DNA of 64,000 bases from an uncultured bacterium (GCA_903908715.1 CAIVSY010000016.1:83850-147849); one strand, 5' to 3'. Counted from the first letter of the stretch, positions 7,851-17,162 are shown. Numbers and translations are program-made. Notes: a model not told the origin generated them from the sequence alone.

Positions 7851-9028
7851 TGGGGACAAAGCGGCGAATCGCCTTTGTTGCTCCTCGTTTTCTGCTTGGC
7901 AAATCGGTTGGCGGGGCAGAAACGCTTCTGCGCCGCCTGGCTGAACATCTGGCTACCCATGATTATGATGTCGATTTTCTGACCACATGCGCCCAGGATC
8001 ATTTCACATGGGCCAACGCAATTGAACCGGGCACAAGACGCGTGGGCCCCCTTAATGTGTATTTTTTCCCTGTCGATGAAGACCGGAATAAAGATTCGTT
8101 CCTTGCCATTCAAGACCGCATATGCCATGGAGCCGTGATTTCCCGCGAAGAGGAATTGGAGTGGCACCGGAACAACATAAATAGCAAACCGCTTTATGAC
8201 TACTTGCGAAAAGCCGGGAAGGATTACCACCGCATTATCATGGGTCCTTACCTTTTCGGGTTAATCTATTCCGCATGCCTGATTCAGCCCGATCGCACAT
8301 GGCTCCTCCCATGTCTTCATGATGAACCCTTCGCCCGTCTCACCACGATTCGGGAAATGTTTCACACTGTTGCGGGATGTCTCTTCAACGCTCTTCCTGA
8401 AAGAGATCTGGCAGTCCGCCTTTATGACATTACGGACAAGCCTGCACACATTGTGGGTTTGGGAATAGACGATTTCACTGCCGATGCAAAGGCATTCCGG
8501 TGCCTGCATAAGATCGAATCGCCCTTTCTGATTTACTCCGGCCGGAGGGAACCTCTAAAGGGGACTCCACTGCTGCTTGACTACGTGAACGCTTTCCGTC
8601 AGCGGACCCAGATAGACCTTCGGCTTGTGTTGACTGGCACCGGACCGATCGATCCTCCTCCCTCCCTTGCGCCGTATGTGCTTGACCTTGGATTTGTAAC
8701 GGAAACAGAAAAGCACAACGCCATGGCTGCAGCCTTGGCTTTTTGCCATCCCTCCGTAAATGAAAGCCTGAGCATCGTGCTGCTTGAAGCCTGGTTAGCC
8801 GGAACTCCAGCACTAGTGCATGCCGGCGGTGAAGTCATGCCCTATCATTGCCGGCTTGCGAATGGCGGTTTCTGGTTTCGCAATTATCCGGAATTTGAGG
8901 AATTCACAATGTTGCTCATTGCACAACCGGATATGCGCCGCAATCTCGGCGTCAATGGACGTCAATACGTCTTGCGCAACTATAACTGGGAAACTATTGG
9001 GCAACGCCTTTGCGTGGCCTTGACGTAG
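7850..9028 (+). CDS. glycosyltransferase family 4 (GT-B, group 1)
   Basis: 392 aa. Transfers a sugar from a nucleotide-sugar donor, probably to a cell-surface glycan at the inner face of the inner membrane. The N-terminal Rossmann half has the glycine-rich acceptor loop (KSVGGAETLLRRLAEHL). The C-terminal half has YSGRREPLKGTPLLLDYV, LTGTGP and the donor-site segment FCHPSVNESLSIVLLEAWLAGTPALVH, where the E-x7-E pattern typical of this group is seen. It overlaps the upstream 151-aa gene by one base. The acceptor and sugar cannot be read from sequence. Confidence 0.88.
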   Translation: MGTKRRIAFVAPRFLLGKSVGGAETLLRRLAEHLATHDYDVDFLTTCAQDHFTWANAIEPGTRRVGPLNVYFFPVDEDRNKDSFLAIQDRICHGAVISREEELEWHRNNINSKPLYDYLRKAGKDYHRIIMGPYLFGLIYSACLIQPDRTWLLPCLHDEPFARLTTIREMFHTVAGCLFNALPERDLAVRLYDITDKPAHIVGLGIDDFTADAKAFRCLHKIESPFLIYSGRREPLKGTPLLLDYVNAFRQRTQIDLRLVLTGTGPIDPPPSLAPYVLDLGFVTETEKHNAMAAALAFCHPSVNESLSIVLLEAWLAGTPALVHAGGEVMPYHCRLANGGFWFRNYPEFEEFTMLLIAQPDMRRNLGVNGRQYVLRNYNWETIGQRLCVALT

Positions 9029-9038
9029 GGCCCTTTCG

Positions 9039-9473
9039 TTAGCCTTTTCGGGCTGCTTCCGCTGCACTGGCAAGTACATCATTGAGTCGCGCAAGCGAAC
9101 GATGAATGGCGTCCACTTCTTTGGATATGACATCCATTCTCAAGGCGTTCTCGGATCGAAGCTTTTCCAAACCCTCTCTCCGGGCCATCAAGTCCTTTAC
9201 CTCTGCCTCCAACTCCAGAATACGACTTTGGGAAGCACGGAGAATTTCCCTCATGTGTATCATGCGGATTTCCTTCTCCTGCTCGGTGCTGTCGATGTCG
9301 GACAAATCCATTCCCTCGGGAATCGGCACCTGGATCTTATTGGAACAATCAGGACAAGTGATGGTCAGCCCTGCACCACGACAGTCAATCGCAAGGCTTT
9401 TTTCACAGTAAGGACAATTGAAAACAATGTCAGAATCCCTGATTTCGTTAGGATCTGCCGTTTCTTTGCTCAT
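9039..9473 (-). CDS. zinc-ribbon plus coiled-coil protein, function unknown
   Basis: The track ORF begins at 9608, but the ATG at 9473 (MSKETADPNE) has a good GGAGGG ribosome site, giving 144 aa. Residues about 18-48 form a zinc ribbon with two Cys pairs (CPYCEKSLAIDCRG...CPDC), of the MJ0042 or double zinc ribbon kind. Residues about 65-140 are a long charged coiled coil (SRILELEAEVKDLMARREGLEKL). Such proteins are common in PVC genomes without an assigned role. It is convergent with the glycosyltransferase (10-base gap) and divergent from cutA. Confidence 0.75.
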   Translation of the reverse strand: MSKETADPNEIRDSDIVFNCPYCEKSLAIDCRGAGLTITCPDCSNKIQVPIPEGMDLSDIDSTEQEKEIRMIHMREILRASQSRILELEAEVKDLMARREGLEKLRSENALRMDVISKEVDAIHRSLARLNDVLASAAEAARKG

Positions 9474-9494
9474 AATATGTCCCTCCACCCATTT

Positions 9495-9503
9495 TTTATA
9501 CCA
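9495..9503 (-). promoter_or_regulatory. extended -10 promoter of the zinc-ribbon gene
   Basis: On the minus strand TGGTATAAA matches an extended -10 element (TGn plus TATAAA). It lies about 22 bases before the ATG at 9473, leaving a short leader that contains the GGAGGG ribosome site. No good -35 is visible, which is usual for extended -10 promoters. Confidence 0.45.
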
Positions 9504-9546
9504 GATATAACGCCTTTCCACTATAACAATTTGAAAGCTGCCTACC

Positions 9547-9560
9547 GTGCAAACTTGCAC
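9547..9560. promoter_or_regulatory. inverted repeat between divergent genes
   Basis: GTGCAA-AC-TTGCAC, 6-base arms with a 2-base spacer, in the gap between the minus-strand zinc-ribbon gene and cutA. The position would suit an operator controlling either promoter. It is short and may be chance. Confidence 0.3.
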
Positions 9561-9590
9561 CCTGACTCGTAAAACGGTACCTTTTATCTC

Positions 9591-10007
9591 GTGAGAAGGA
9601 CGCCTCATATAATCGTTTTAACAACCTATCCGACAAAGGCAGCAGCAACTTCATTTGCCAGGGAAATGATTGAAGAGCGGCTGGCAGCTTGTGTCCAATT
9701 GTGGCCCGTGAAAAGTATTTATTCGTGGAAAGGAGGGGTGGAGTCGAGCCATGAGTTTGCCTTGCAATTCAAAACGGTCGCCGGCCTGGCCACGACGCTC
9801 TGTACGAAAATACGGAGCCAGCACCCTTATGAGATCCCCGAAATACTCATATTGACGGTTTCCGGCGGTTTACCCGATTACCTCCACTGGGTGGCCAGTT
9901 CTACAAGGAATGTTGCTAGACGCATTCCAAAGGCCCGAGCAATTCGGGTCAAACGTGGTCGGAAACGTCGTAACCATCAGAGAAAACACCGAGATGTTGA
10001 GACCTGA
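9591..10007 (+). CDS. cutA: CutA-like divalent cation tolerance protein
   Basis: 138 aa. CutA forms small ferredoxin-like trimers that bind divalent metals such as copper; its physiological role remains loosely defined. The family pattern is clear: LTTYPTKAAATSFAREMIEERLAACVQL, YSWKGGVESSHEFALQFKT, and HPYEIPEILILTVSGGLPDYLHWV. The start is a GTG with no strong Shine-Dalgarno. The last 30 residues are a basic tail (KRGRKRRNHQRKHR) beyond the usual CutA end, and the gene stops just before the metX start. Proximity to sulfur amino-acid genes probably reflects co-transcription only. Confidence 0.85.
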   Translation: MRRTPHIIVLTTYPTKAAATSFAREMIEERLAACVQLWPVKSIYSWKGGVESSHEFALQFKTVAGLATTLCTKIRSQHPYEIPEILILTVSGGLPDYLHWVASSTRNVARRIPKARAIRVKRGRKRRNHQRKHRDVET

Positions 10008-10008
10008 T

Positions 10009-11760
10009 ATGCAACGCTCCGTTGGAATTGTTGAGACACGGATAGCCGTTATTCCTCTTGCGCCGCAAGGTTTTCTCCTTGAAAACGGGGGGACGCTTAA
10101 ACAACTGCAAGTGGCATATGAGGGTTATGGAACATTGTCAGCCGACAAGAGGAATGTCATTTTCATTTGTCATGCCTTGAGCGGTGATTCCCACGTGGCG
10201 GGCTACCACACGCTCGAGGATAAACATCCCGGATGGTGGGACGACATGGTCGGACCCGGAAAGGGAATCGACACAAATCGCTACTATGTCATTTGTGCCA
10301 ACATTCTCGGCGGCTGCAAAGGAACCACAGGTCCTGGGTCCAATGATCCGTCAACCGGCACGCCTTACGGTTCCCGATTCCCCGCAATCACGATACGAGA
10401 CATCGTGCGTGTGCATCATATGCTCTTGAATCATCTTGGTATTCAGCATCTTCATGCGGTGGTGGGAGGTTCGTTTGGCGGAATGCAGGTCTTGGAATGG
10501 AGTATCCTATTCCCGGACTTTGTTGATCATTGCATTTGTATCGCTTCTGCCGCTTCACTTTCCGCCCAAGCCCTTGCCTTTGATGTTGTCGGGCGCGAAG
10601 TCATAACCAGTGATCCGGACTGGGCAGGTGGAGATTACTATGGCACCGGTAAATTGCCGAGCGATGGACTGGCCGCCGCACGCATGATCGGCCATATTAC
10701 CTATCTTTCCCCGGAAATAATGAATGCCAAGTTTGGGCGCCGTAAGCGTTCCCTGCAAGCACCAGAAGGATTCCAAACCCTTTTTGAAGTGGAAAGCTAT
10801 TTGCAATACCAGGGCGAGAAGTTTGTTGAGCGCTTTGATTCAAATTCCTATTTGCATATTACACATGCAATGGACGCTTACGACTTGGCTGAACAGTATG
10901 GGGATCTTCCATCCGCGTTCCGTGATGTAAGGGCTCGGTTTCTTGTTGTCGCCCTGAGTTCTGACTGGCTGTTCCCGCCTGAACAGTCTCTAGAAATTGC
11001 GAACGCGCTGACAAGAGCTGGCAAGCGAGTTTCCTATTGCCTCATCAAGGCTCCTACGGGACACGACGCTTTCCTCGTCGATATAGGACACCTTTCGCGC
11101 ACCATTCGTTCCTTCTTGTGCCCCAGTAATGAGGCCGCAGGTTCCCCTTGCCCTGATGTTGGCAGGCCGGCTGATTATGATCACATTTCCGCCATGCTCC
11201 GTCCTGCCTCCCGAGTACTTGATCTGGGATGCGGAGATGGCACATTGTTGTCGTTGTTGCTGGCATGCCAACAAACGACGGGCCGAGGGGTTGATATTAA
11301 TCTCGATAATCTGATCAGCGCGCTGGACAAGGGGCTCGACGTGTTTCATGCCGATATAGACGAGGATCTGTCCATCATTCCTGACAACGCCTATGATTAT
11401 GTGGTCCTGAGCCAGACCCTTCAGGTTGTAAGAAAGCCTCGTGAAGTCCTCCATGAAATCCTTCGCATAGCCAGAGAAGGTATCGTGAGCTTCCCTAATT
11501 TCGGTTGTTGGATGAATCGACTTAAGTTTGGTTTTTCCGGACGTATGCCGAAATCCAGGGAATTGCCCTTCGAGTGGTATGACACGCCGAATATTCATCT
11601 TGCCACACTGGAGGATTTTATTCGCCTCTGCCAGTCTGATGGCATCCAGACTGCCCGAGTCATCCCGATCGCTGACAGTTTCATCGGAAAAGTGTTTATC
11701 CGTTTTGGTCTGTGGAACCTTGGTGCAGAACGAGTGCTTGTCCGAATTGCCAGACAATAA
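10009..11760 (+). CDS. metX: homoserine O-acetyltransferase fused to MetW
   Basis: 583 aa from the ATG at 10009, which follows the cutA stop (ATG 9994 is an alternative; the track extends to 9910). Residues about 1-365 are MetX, an alpha/beta hydrolase that acylates homoserine for methionine synthesis: CHALSGDSHVAG, nucleophile elbow GGSFGGMQ, ANILGGCKGTTGP, a late Asp in SSDWLFPP and the His in TGHDAFL. Residues about 375-583 are MetW, a methyltransferase-like protein: RVLDLGCGDGTLL, SFPNFGCWMNRLKFGFSGRMP, PFEWYDTPNIHLATLEDF. In most bacteria metX and metW are adjacent separate genes whose products work together; here they are one chain. cysE follows 12 bases later. Acetyl versus succinyl donor cannot be settled here. 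Confidence 0.9.
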   Translation: MQRSVGIVETRIAVIPLAPQGFLLENGGTLKQLQVAYEGYGTLSADKRNVIFICHALSGDSHVAGYHTLEDKHPGWWDDMVGPGKGIDTNRYYVICANILGGCKGTTGPGSNDPSTGTPYGSRFPAITIRDIVRVHHMLLNHLGIQHLHAVVGGSFGGMQVLEWSILFPDFVDHCICIASAASLSAQALAFDVVGREVITSDPDWAGGDYYGTGKLPSDGLAAARMIGHITYLSPEIMNAKFGRRKRSLQAPEGFQTLFEVESYLQYQGEKFVERFDSNSYLHITHAMDAYDLAEQYGDLPSAFRDVRARFLVVALSSDWLFPPEQSLEIANALTRAGKRVSYCLIKAPTGHDAFLVDIGHLSRTIRSFLCPSNEAAGSPCPDVGRPADYDHISAMLRPASRVLDLGCGDGTLLSLLLACQQTTGRGVDINLDNLISALDKGLDVFHADIDEDLSIIPDNAYDYVVLSQTLQVVRKPREVLHEILRIAREGIVSFPNFGCWMNRLKFGFSGRMPKSRELPFEWYDTPNIHLATLEDFIRLCQSDGIQTARVIPIADSFIGKVFIRFGLWNLGAERVLVRIARQ

Positions 11761-11772
11761 GGGCGTGGAGCC

Positions 11773-12711
11773 ATGAAACCCGATATCATACCTGCTGCAG
11801 AAGAACCTGATGTTTTGCGTGTGCGAGTCGCCTCCAGGCTGAGTGCTTGCGAGTCCTGCGCCATGACTACGAATTCGGGACAGGGATTGCAACTGGCGGG
11901 ACGCAAGGCAATCTATCAGATTCTGGATGAACTATTGGCAATTCTTTTCCCAGGATGCCATGGCATTGATGCTGTCATGCCCGGGAATCTGAATGACTTT
12001 ATCTTGCAAAAACTAGAGGTCATAGAGAACCAGTTGCGAACGCATATTGAGAAGGCCTTCCGATATCAATGCGTTTTCGAGAAATGCAAGGATTGCGGGA
12101 AATGCCCCGAGAACGCAGTCTTAGCGGTTCGCAAGCTTCTCGAGGAATTACCACAAATCAAACGAACGCTCGAAGCCGATATAACGGCCGCCTATGAAGG
12201 AGACCCTGCAGCACGATCAGTGATGGAGGTCGTGATGAGCTATCCGGGATTACAAGCAATAGCCGTGCATCGCATTGCACATGTTCTGTATGCTGCTGGA
12301 GCGCCCCTCATTCCGCGCATCATGTCCGAATACGCACATTCAGAGACCGGTATTGATATCCATCCAGGCGCCACCATCGGACCAGGCTTTTTTATTGATC
12401 ACGGAACCGGTGTTGTAATTGGCGAAACCAGCGTTATCGGTCGCAATGTGAAGCTTTATCAAGGAGTGACGCTGGGGGCGCTGAGTTTCCCGAAAGACAA
12501 AGACGGCAATCCGATCAAGGGAATCAAGCGGCATCCGGACGTTGAAGATAATGTGACCATCTACGCAGGCGCAACAATCCTGGGCGGCGACACAACCATT
12601 GGTGAAGGATCCGAAATCGGAGGGAATGTCTGGCTTACTCACTCCGTGCCCCCGAATTCAAAAGTATACAACCAACAACCAAAGCCTCTTATTACAAAAA
12701 AGCATCAATGA
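11773..12711 (+). CDS. cysE: serine O-acetyltransferase
   Basis: 312 aa. Makes O-acetylserine, the acceptor of sulfide in cysteine synthesis. An N-terminal helical domain (residues about 35-175) with a Cys-rich patch (CVFEKCKDCGKCPENA) precedes the left-handed beta helix of hexapeptide repeats (GIDIHPGATIGPGFFIDHGTGVVIGETSVIG) and the flexible loop after GVTLGALSFPKDKDG. The length and N-terminal domain match the EpsC/SatA type rather than the shorter E. coli CysE. GGAG precedes the ATG. It is downstream of metX-metW, linking cysteine and methionine supply. The Cys cluster looks able to bind metal, but that is a guess. Confidence 0.92.
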   Translation: MKPDIIPAAEEPDVLRVRVASRLSACESCAMTTNSGQGLQLAGRKAIYQILDELLAILFPGCHGIDAVMPGNLNDFILQKLEVIENQLRTHIEKAFRYQCVFEKCKDCGKCPENAVLAVRKLLEELPQIKRTLEADITAAYEGDPAARSVMEVVMSYPGLQAIAVHRIAHVLYAAGAPLIPRIMSEYAHSETGIDIHPGATIGPGFFIDHGTGVVIGETSVIGRNVKLYQGVTLGALSFPKDKDGNPIKGIKRHPDVEDNVTIYAGATILGGDTTIGEGSEIGGNVWLTHSVPPNSKVYNQQPKPLITKKHQ

Positions 12712-12775
12712 TCGCCTGCGCAGGTGACTTGAAGCCCATTCACCGCTCACATAACGTAGCTGAAAGAAAACATTT

Positions 12776-15700
12776 ATGACTGATACAGCCTTGCATGTCT
12801 TTCAAGGAGGAACAGCTCTTTCGCAGTTTCGTCTTTCGGCCCTGAAGCATGGAATTCACGCCATTGCCCCGCATCTGCAGATTGGCGATGTTGCGGTCCA
12901 CGAAGTCTTTATGGTCGAAACCACTCGGCAGTTCCCGGAGCGGCAGTGGCAGGCTGTCGCCTCCTTGTTGGACACGAAGGAGCGCATGAAGCCTGTATGC
13001 AGGGAGGGTTTCTTTGTTACACCCCGCAAGGGTACCCTTTCCCCGTGGTCATCAAAAGCCACAGATATATTCCACAACTGCGGGTTATCAGGCGTGACGC
13101 GCGTTGAGCGCGGCTTGTTTTTCATGCTTCGCTCGATTCAGGGATACAGCATTACCTTCGAAAACCTGTCTTGCACTTTCGCAATCCTGCACGATCGCAT
13201 GACGGAGGGAATCTATCAGGATGTTAGCGATATTTTCCTACATCGTCCTCCAGCACCAATGACGACCGTAGACATACTCCATGGCGGTATTGCGGCTCTC
13301 TCGCAGGCCAATGTTCGGCTTGGATTGGCTTTGTCGGATGAGGAGGTTGAATATCTTTATTCTGCCTACACGAGACTGCAGAGGAATCCGTCAGACGTTG
13401 AAATTGTCATGTTCGGCCAGGTTAATTCTGAGCACTGCCGTCACAAGATCTTTCGCGCAGACTGGATTATTGACGGTAAACGTCAGCCCCATTCCCTCTT
13501 CGACATGATCCGTAATACACATCGCTGCCATCCACAAGGCACTCTTCTGGCATACGAGGACAATTCGGCGGTAATGGAAGGATTTCCCGGGAAATGGTTC
13601 GAGCCCAACGTTACTGGTAATCACATATATGGGTTCACTACTGAAGAGGTTGATATCCTCATGAAGGTTGAGACCCATAATCATCCCACTGCAATATCGC
13701 CGTACCCGGGCGCAGCGACAGGAGTTGGCGGCGAAATCCGCGATGAGGGTGCAACGGGCATCGGAGGAAGGACGAAAGCTGGGTTGTCTGCCTTCCTGGT
13801 TTCCAATTTACGGATACCTGATTTCATTATGCCATGGGAGGGCAAGGAAGAACCATTCCCTGAGCGTCTAGCCACTCCTCTTGAAATCATGACCCTCGGT
13901 CCTCTCGGCGGAGCAAGATTCGGTAACGAGTTTGGCCGACCGCAGCTCACGGGGGTGTTTCGTACTCTGGAGATGAATTACCAGGGGCTTAAACGCGGCT
14001 ATCATAAGCCGATCATGGTTGCCGGCGGCATGGGGAACATCAAGCGAAAGCATGTGCACAAGAAGGAAATCCCGCCGGGCTCCCTTATCGTCCAACTGGG
14101 CGGACCGGCACTCAGGATTGGGCTGGGCGGAGGAGCCGCATCTTCTATGGCTAGCGGCAGTAATGCGGAGAATCTGGATTTTGATTCTGTTCAGCGAGAT
14201 AATGCTGAAATTCAGCGCCGTTGTCAGGAAGTGCTGAATGCCTGCATTTCCAGGGACGACGGGAATCCCATCCTCAGTATCCATGACATCGGCGCAGGAG
14301 GACTTTCAAACGGATGTCCTGAACTTGTCTCTCGCACAGGGGGAAGATTCCAGTTGCGTAGCATTCCTAACGAAGAATCCTCTATGAGCCCTATGGAGAT
14401 CTGGTGTTGCGAGGCGCAGGAGCGGTATGTCCTTGCTATACCCCCGGAAAGCCTCGAAACCTTCATGGCGATTTGTCATCGGGAACGATGCCCAGCCCAT
14501 GTGATTGGAACCGCCTCGGGTGATGGACGACTTGTGCTTCGCGATGATCATTTCGGAAACGACCCCATCGATGTCGACATCGACGTGATTCTCGGGAATC
14601 CGCCCAAAATGCTGCGCGATGTGGTGCGTCGGCCAGAATCTCACGCGCCGCTTGATCTTGCCAATATCGACCTTTATGAGGCGACCCGACGTGTCTTGCG
14701 TCTGCCCGCCGTCGCAGCCAAGACATTTCTTGTCACAATTGCCGATCGCTCGGTTACCGGCATGGTTGCTCGGGATCAGATGGTTGGCCCTTATCAGGTG
14801 CCGATCGCTGATCATGCTATAACTGTATCCTCTTATGATGCATATCGTGGCGAATCAATGGCAATGGGCGAACGCACACCCTTAGCGATGGTCTCAGCAC
14901 CCGCTTCCGGCCGTATGGCGATTGCTGAAGCCATAACCAATCTTGCCTCCGCACCTATTGGAAAGCTGGGGAATATCAAACTTTCCGCCAACTGGATGTG
15001 TGCATGTGGAGAACCAGGGGAAGACGCCGCCTTGTATGAAACTGTCCAATCGGTTGGCATGGAATTATGCCCGGCATTAGGCATTTCCATTCCTGTGGGA
15101 AAAGATTCTTTGTCAATGCGTACCACCTGGCGTACGCCGGAGGGGACTTCTTGTCGACAACTCGCGCCATTAAGCCTGATCGTTAGCGCCTTCGCTCCAG
15201 TCTTTGATATTCGGCTCGCTGTGACGCCGGATATGAAACCCGAGCCCGACTCTGTGCTAATCTTGATTGACCTGGGACGCGGGAAGAACCGAATGGGAGC
15301 TTCAGCCCTGGCTCAGGTATATAACCAGGTTGGAGAGTCCACTCCTGATTTGGATTCGCACCAGGACCTTGTCCATTTCTTTGATGCCGTGCAGCAATTG
15401 TTGAATCATAAGCTTGTTCTTTCGTATCACGACAGGTCCGATGGCGGATTGTTTGTCACACTCGCGGAAATGGCTTTCGGAGGCCGTCAGGGCATGGCGG
15501 TTCACTTGGATGATTTGGGCGATGACCCCATCTCTATTCTCTTCAGCGAGGAAGTAGGTGCAGTCATTCAAGTCAGAGACCGCGACATTGCACGTGTCAA
15601 TGATGTCTTTAATCGCCATGAACTGGGCGGTCTTGTCTGGGTCATTGGCAGCCCTTCTGCCGATAAATGTTTAACAATCAAACTGGACGGTCAGAGAATC

Positions 15701-16663
15701 TTCTCAGAGTCACTGGCCACACTGCATACATGCTGGACGGAACTGACGTGCGAGATGCAATCCCGCCGTGACAACGCAGATTGCGTGCGCCAGGAATATG
15801 CCATCATAAAGGATCCGGACAGTCCCGGGATGTCGTTCCAGCTGAAATATGATCCTGAACATCTGTTCCAGGTTGGCGGCAGGAGGCCTCGCGTGGCTGT
15901 TCTGCGCGAACAAGGCATCAACGGTCATGTCGAAATGGCCGCAGCTTTTGACGCAGCCGGATTTGAAAGCGTAGATGTACATATGACCGACTTGCTGGCA
16001 GGCCGATCAGGCTTATCTGATTATGCAGGCCTCGTCGCATGCGGTGGCTTTTCTTATGGCGATGTACTGGGAGCCGGTGCGGGCTGGGCCCGCTCCATTC
16101 TCTTCAATGACCGTCTTCGCGAGATGTTCACAACCTTTTTTATTCGCCCGGAAACATTCACGCTTGGTGTATGTAATGGCTGCCAAATGGTTTCGTTGCT
16201 AAAGGATATCATTCCTGGGGCGGCTTTGTGGCCGCGCTTTACGCGTAACCGTGTGGAACAGTTTGAAGCCCGTTATGTAACTGTCGAGATCCTCCCCTCC
16301 CCGTCTATCCTCCTCGGTGGTATGGAAGGATCCAGGATACCTATACCCGTGGCGCATGGCGAAGGCTTCGCGAATTTTGCATTGTCGGATTCAATGCAAG
16401 CGATCACAGGAAATCAGCAGGCTTGCCTGCGTTATGTTGACAACACTGGTGAACCCACGGAAATCTATCCCTTGAATCCGAACGGCTCGCCTGGCGGCTT
16501 GACGGGGTTTACCTCGGAAGACGGACGCGTTACCATAATGATGCCTCATCCCGAGCGGGCATTTCGCAGTTGCCAGCTGTCCTGGAGACCAGACAACCTG
16601 TTTAAGGGTGAACCGGGCCCATGGTTGCGTATGTTTCAAAACGCCAGAAGGTTTACCGCATGA
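12776..16663 (+). CDS. purL: phosphoribosylformylglycinamidine synthase, single-chain type
   Basis: 1295 aa, the size of the large fused PurL (ATP and glutamine dependent conversion of FGAR to FGAM in purine synthesis). N-terminal PurS-like and linker regions are followed by the two AIRS-related halves: NSEHCRHKIF, KVETHNHPTAISPYPGAATGVGG, GGAASSMASGSNAENLDFDS, IHDIGAGGLSNGCPEL, and a second set with SYHDRSDGGLFVTLAEMAFGG. The C-terminal class I glutaminase has VLREQGINGHVEMAAAF, the nucleophile in GVCNGCQMVS and the late PHPERAF. It stands alone on its transcript apart from the small gene 34 bases downstream. Confidence 0.97.
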   Translation: MTDTALHVFQGGTALSQFRLSALKHGIHAIAPHLQIGDVAVHEVFMVETTRQFPERQWQAVASLLDTKERMKPVCREGFFVTPRKGTLSPWSSKATDIFHNCGLSGVTRVERGLFFMLRSIQGYSITFENLSCTFAILHDRMTEGIYQDVSDIFLHRPPAPMTTVDILHGGIAALSQANVRLGLALSDEEVEYLYSAYTRLQRNPSDVEIVMFGQVNSEHCRHKIFRADWIIDGKRQPHSLFDMIRNTHRCHPQGTLLAYEDNSAVMEGFPGKWFEPNVTGNHIYGFTTEEVDILMKVETHNHPTAISPYPGAATGVGGEIRDEGATGIGGRTKAGLSAFLVSNLRIPDFIMPWEGKEEPFPERLATPLEIMTLGPLGGARFGNEFGRPQLTGVFRTLEMNYQGLKRGYHKPIMVAGGMGNIKRKHVHKKEIPPGSLIVQLGGPALRIGLGGGAASSMASGSNAENLDFDSVQRDNAEIQRRCQEVLNACISRDDGNPILSIHDIGAGGLSNGCPELVSRTGGRFQLRSIPNEESSMSPMEIWCCEAQERYVLAIPPESLETFMAICHRERCPAHVIGTASGDGRLVLRDDHFGNDPIDVDIDVILGNPPKMLRDVVRRPESHAPLDLANIDLYEATRRVLRLPAVAAKTFLVTIADRSVTGMVARDQMVGPYQVPIADHAITVSSYDAYRGESMAMGERTPLAMVSAPASGRMAIAEAITNLASAPIGKLGNIKLSANWMCACGEPGEDAALYETVQSVGMELCPALGISIPVGKDSLSMRTTWRTPEGTSCRQLAPLSLIVSAFAPVFDIRLAVTPDMKPEPDSVLILIDLGRGKNRMGASALAQVYNQVGESTPDLDSHQDLVHFFDAVQQLLNHKLVLSYHDRSDGGLFVTLAEMAFGGRQGMAVHLDDLGDDPISILFSEEVGAVIQVRDRDIARVNDVFNRHELGGLVWVIGSPSADKCLTIKLDGQRIFSESLATLHTCWTELTCEMQSRRDNADCVRQEYAIIKDPDSPGMSFQLKYDPEHLFQVGGRRPRVAVLREQGINGHVEMAAAFDAAGFESVDVHMTDLLAGRSGLSDYAGLVACGGFSYGDVLGAGAGWARSILFNDRLREMFTTFFIRPETFTLGVCNGCQMVSLLKDIIPGAALWPRFTRNRVEQFEARYVTVEILPSPSILLGGMEGSRIPIPVAHGEGFANFALSDSMQAITGNQQACLRYVDNTGEPTEIYPLNPNGSPGGLTGFTSEDGRVTIMMPHPERAFRSCQLSWRPDNLFKGEPGPWLRMFQNARRFTA

Positions 16664-16697
16664 ACGATCAGAATCAAACTGCTGAAGGGGTTCAATA

Positions 16698-16913
16698 ATG
16701 AAGACGTCACCACCCAGCGTTGATGAGATACTTAAACTGGCACTAAGCAAGGAGCAGGCTGCACGAGACTTCTATTCCAAAATGGCAAGCAACTGCACAG
16801 TCGACTTTGTCAGAAGATTACTGCAGAAGCTGTTAAACGAGGAGGAAAAGCACATCGTGCTGATCCGCTCAATACAATCTCGCCTGAACAGCGGGCGTCT
16901 GTCAGATCAATAA
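16698..16913 (+). CDS. 71-aa ferritin-like/rubrerythrin-like mini protein
   Basis: Two predicted helices only. Helix 1 has KEQAARDFYSKMA and helix 2 has LLNEEEKHIVLIRSI, that is E-x6-FY and then E-x2-H, the half-site pattern of rubrerythrin and ferritin-like diiron proteins. Full rubrerythrin domains have four helices and two such halves, so this chain would have to dimerise to build an iron site, as in encapsulated ferritins. AAGGGG lies upstream of the ATG. No encapsulin gene is in the window. It is downstream of purL on the same strand and convergent with fmdB. Confidence 0.6.
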   Translation: MKTSPPSVDEILKLALSKEQAARDFYSKMASNCTVDFVRRLLQKLLNEEEKHIVLIRSIQSRLNSGRLSDQ

Positions 16914-16931
16914 TACCTGCCGCATCTGCAG

Positions 16932-17162
16932 TCAAGAAGGCTGGCTACTATATGGGCATCCACCACTTGAACACGAAGCACACGCAGACGAAGGCTCGTG
17001 CAATGGTGCAGAGTTGCCTCCCGACGCAACGCTGAAGGCTGACAGAGATTTCTGCAGCTTTCCGCCGCACTTTGTACACTTGGCAGGAATATCATCCTTG
17101 CGCCGGATTAGCACTTCCATGCGTTGTGCACATGCTGTGCACTGATATTCATAGATCGGCAT
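16932..17162 (-). CDS. FmdB family zinc ribbon protein
   Basis: 76 aa. The start MPIYEYQCTACAQRMEVLIRR is the standard FmdB opening; the second knuckle is CTKCGG, giving a CxxC...CxxC zinc ribbon at residues 8-34. The tail is Ser/Cys rich (CASCSSGGCP). The family is often called a putative regulatory protein after an FmdB of methylotrophs, but its function is not established. It lies downstream of the HU gene on the same strand, beyond a probable terminator. Confidence 0.88.
   Translation of the reverse strand: MPIYEYQCTACAQRMEVLIRRKDDIPAKCTKCGGKLQKSLSAFSVASGGNSAPLHEPSSACASCSSGGCPYSSQPS

Noticed and set aside
10990-11892. 300-aa minus-strand ORF
   Set aside because: Antisense to the metX-metW fusion, whose plus-strand reading is unmistakable.
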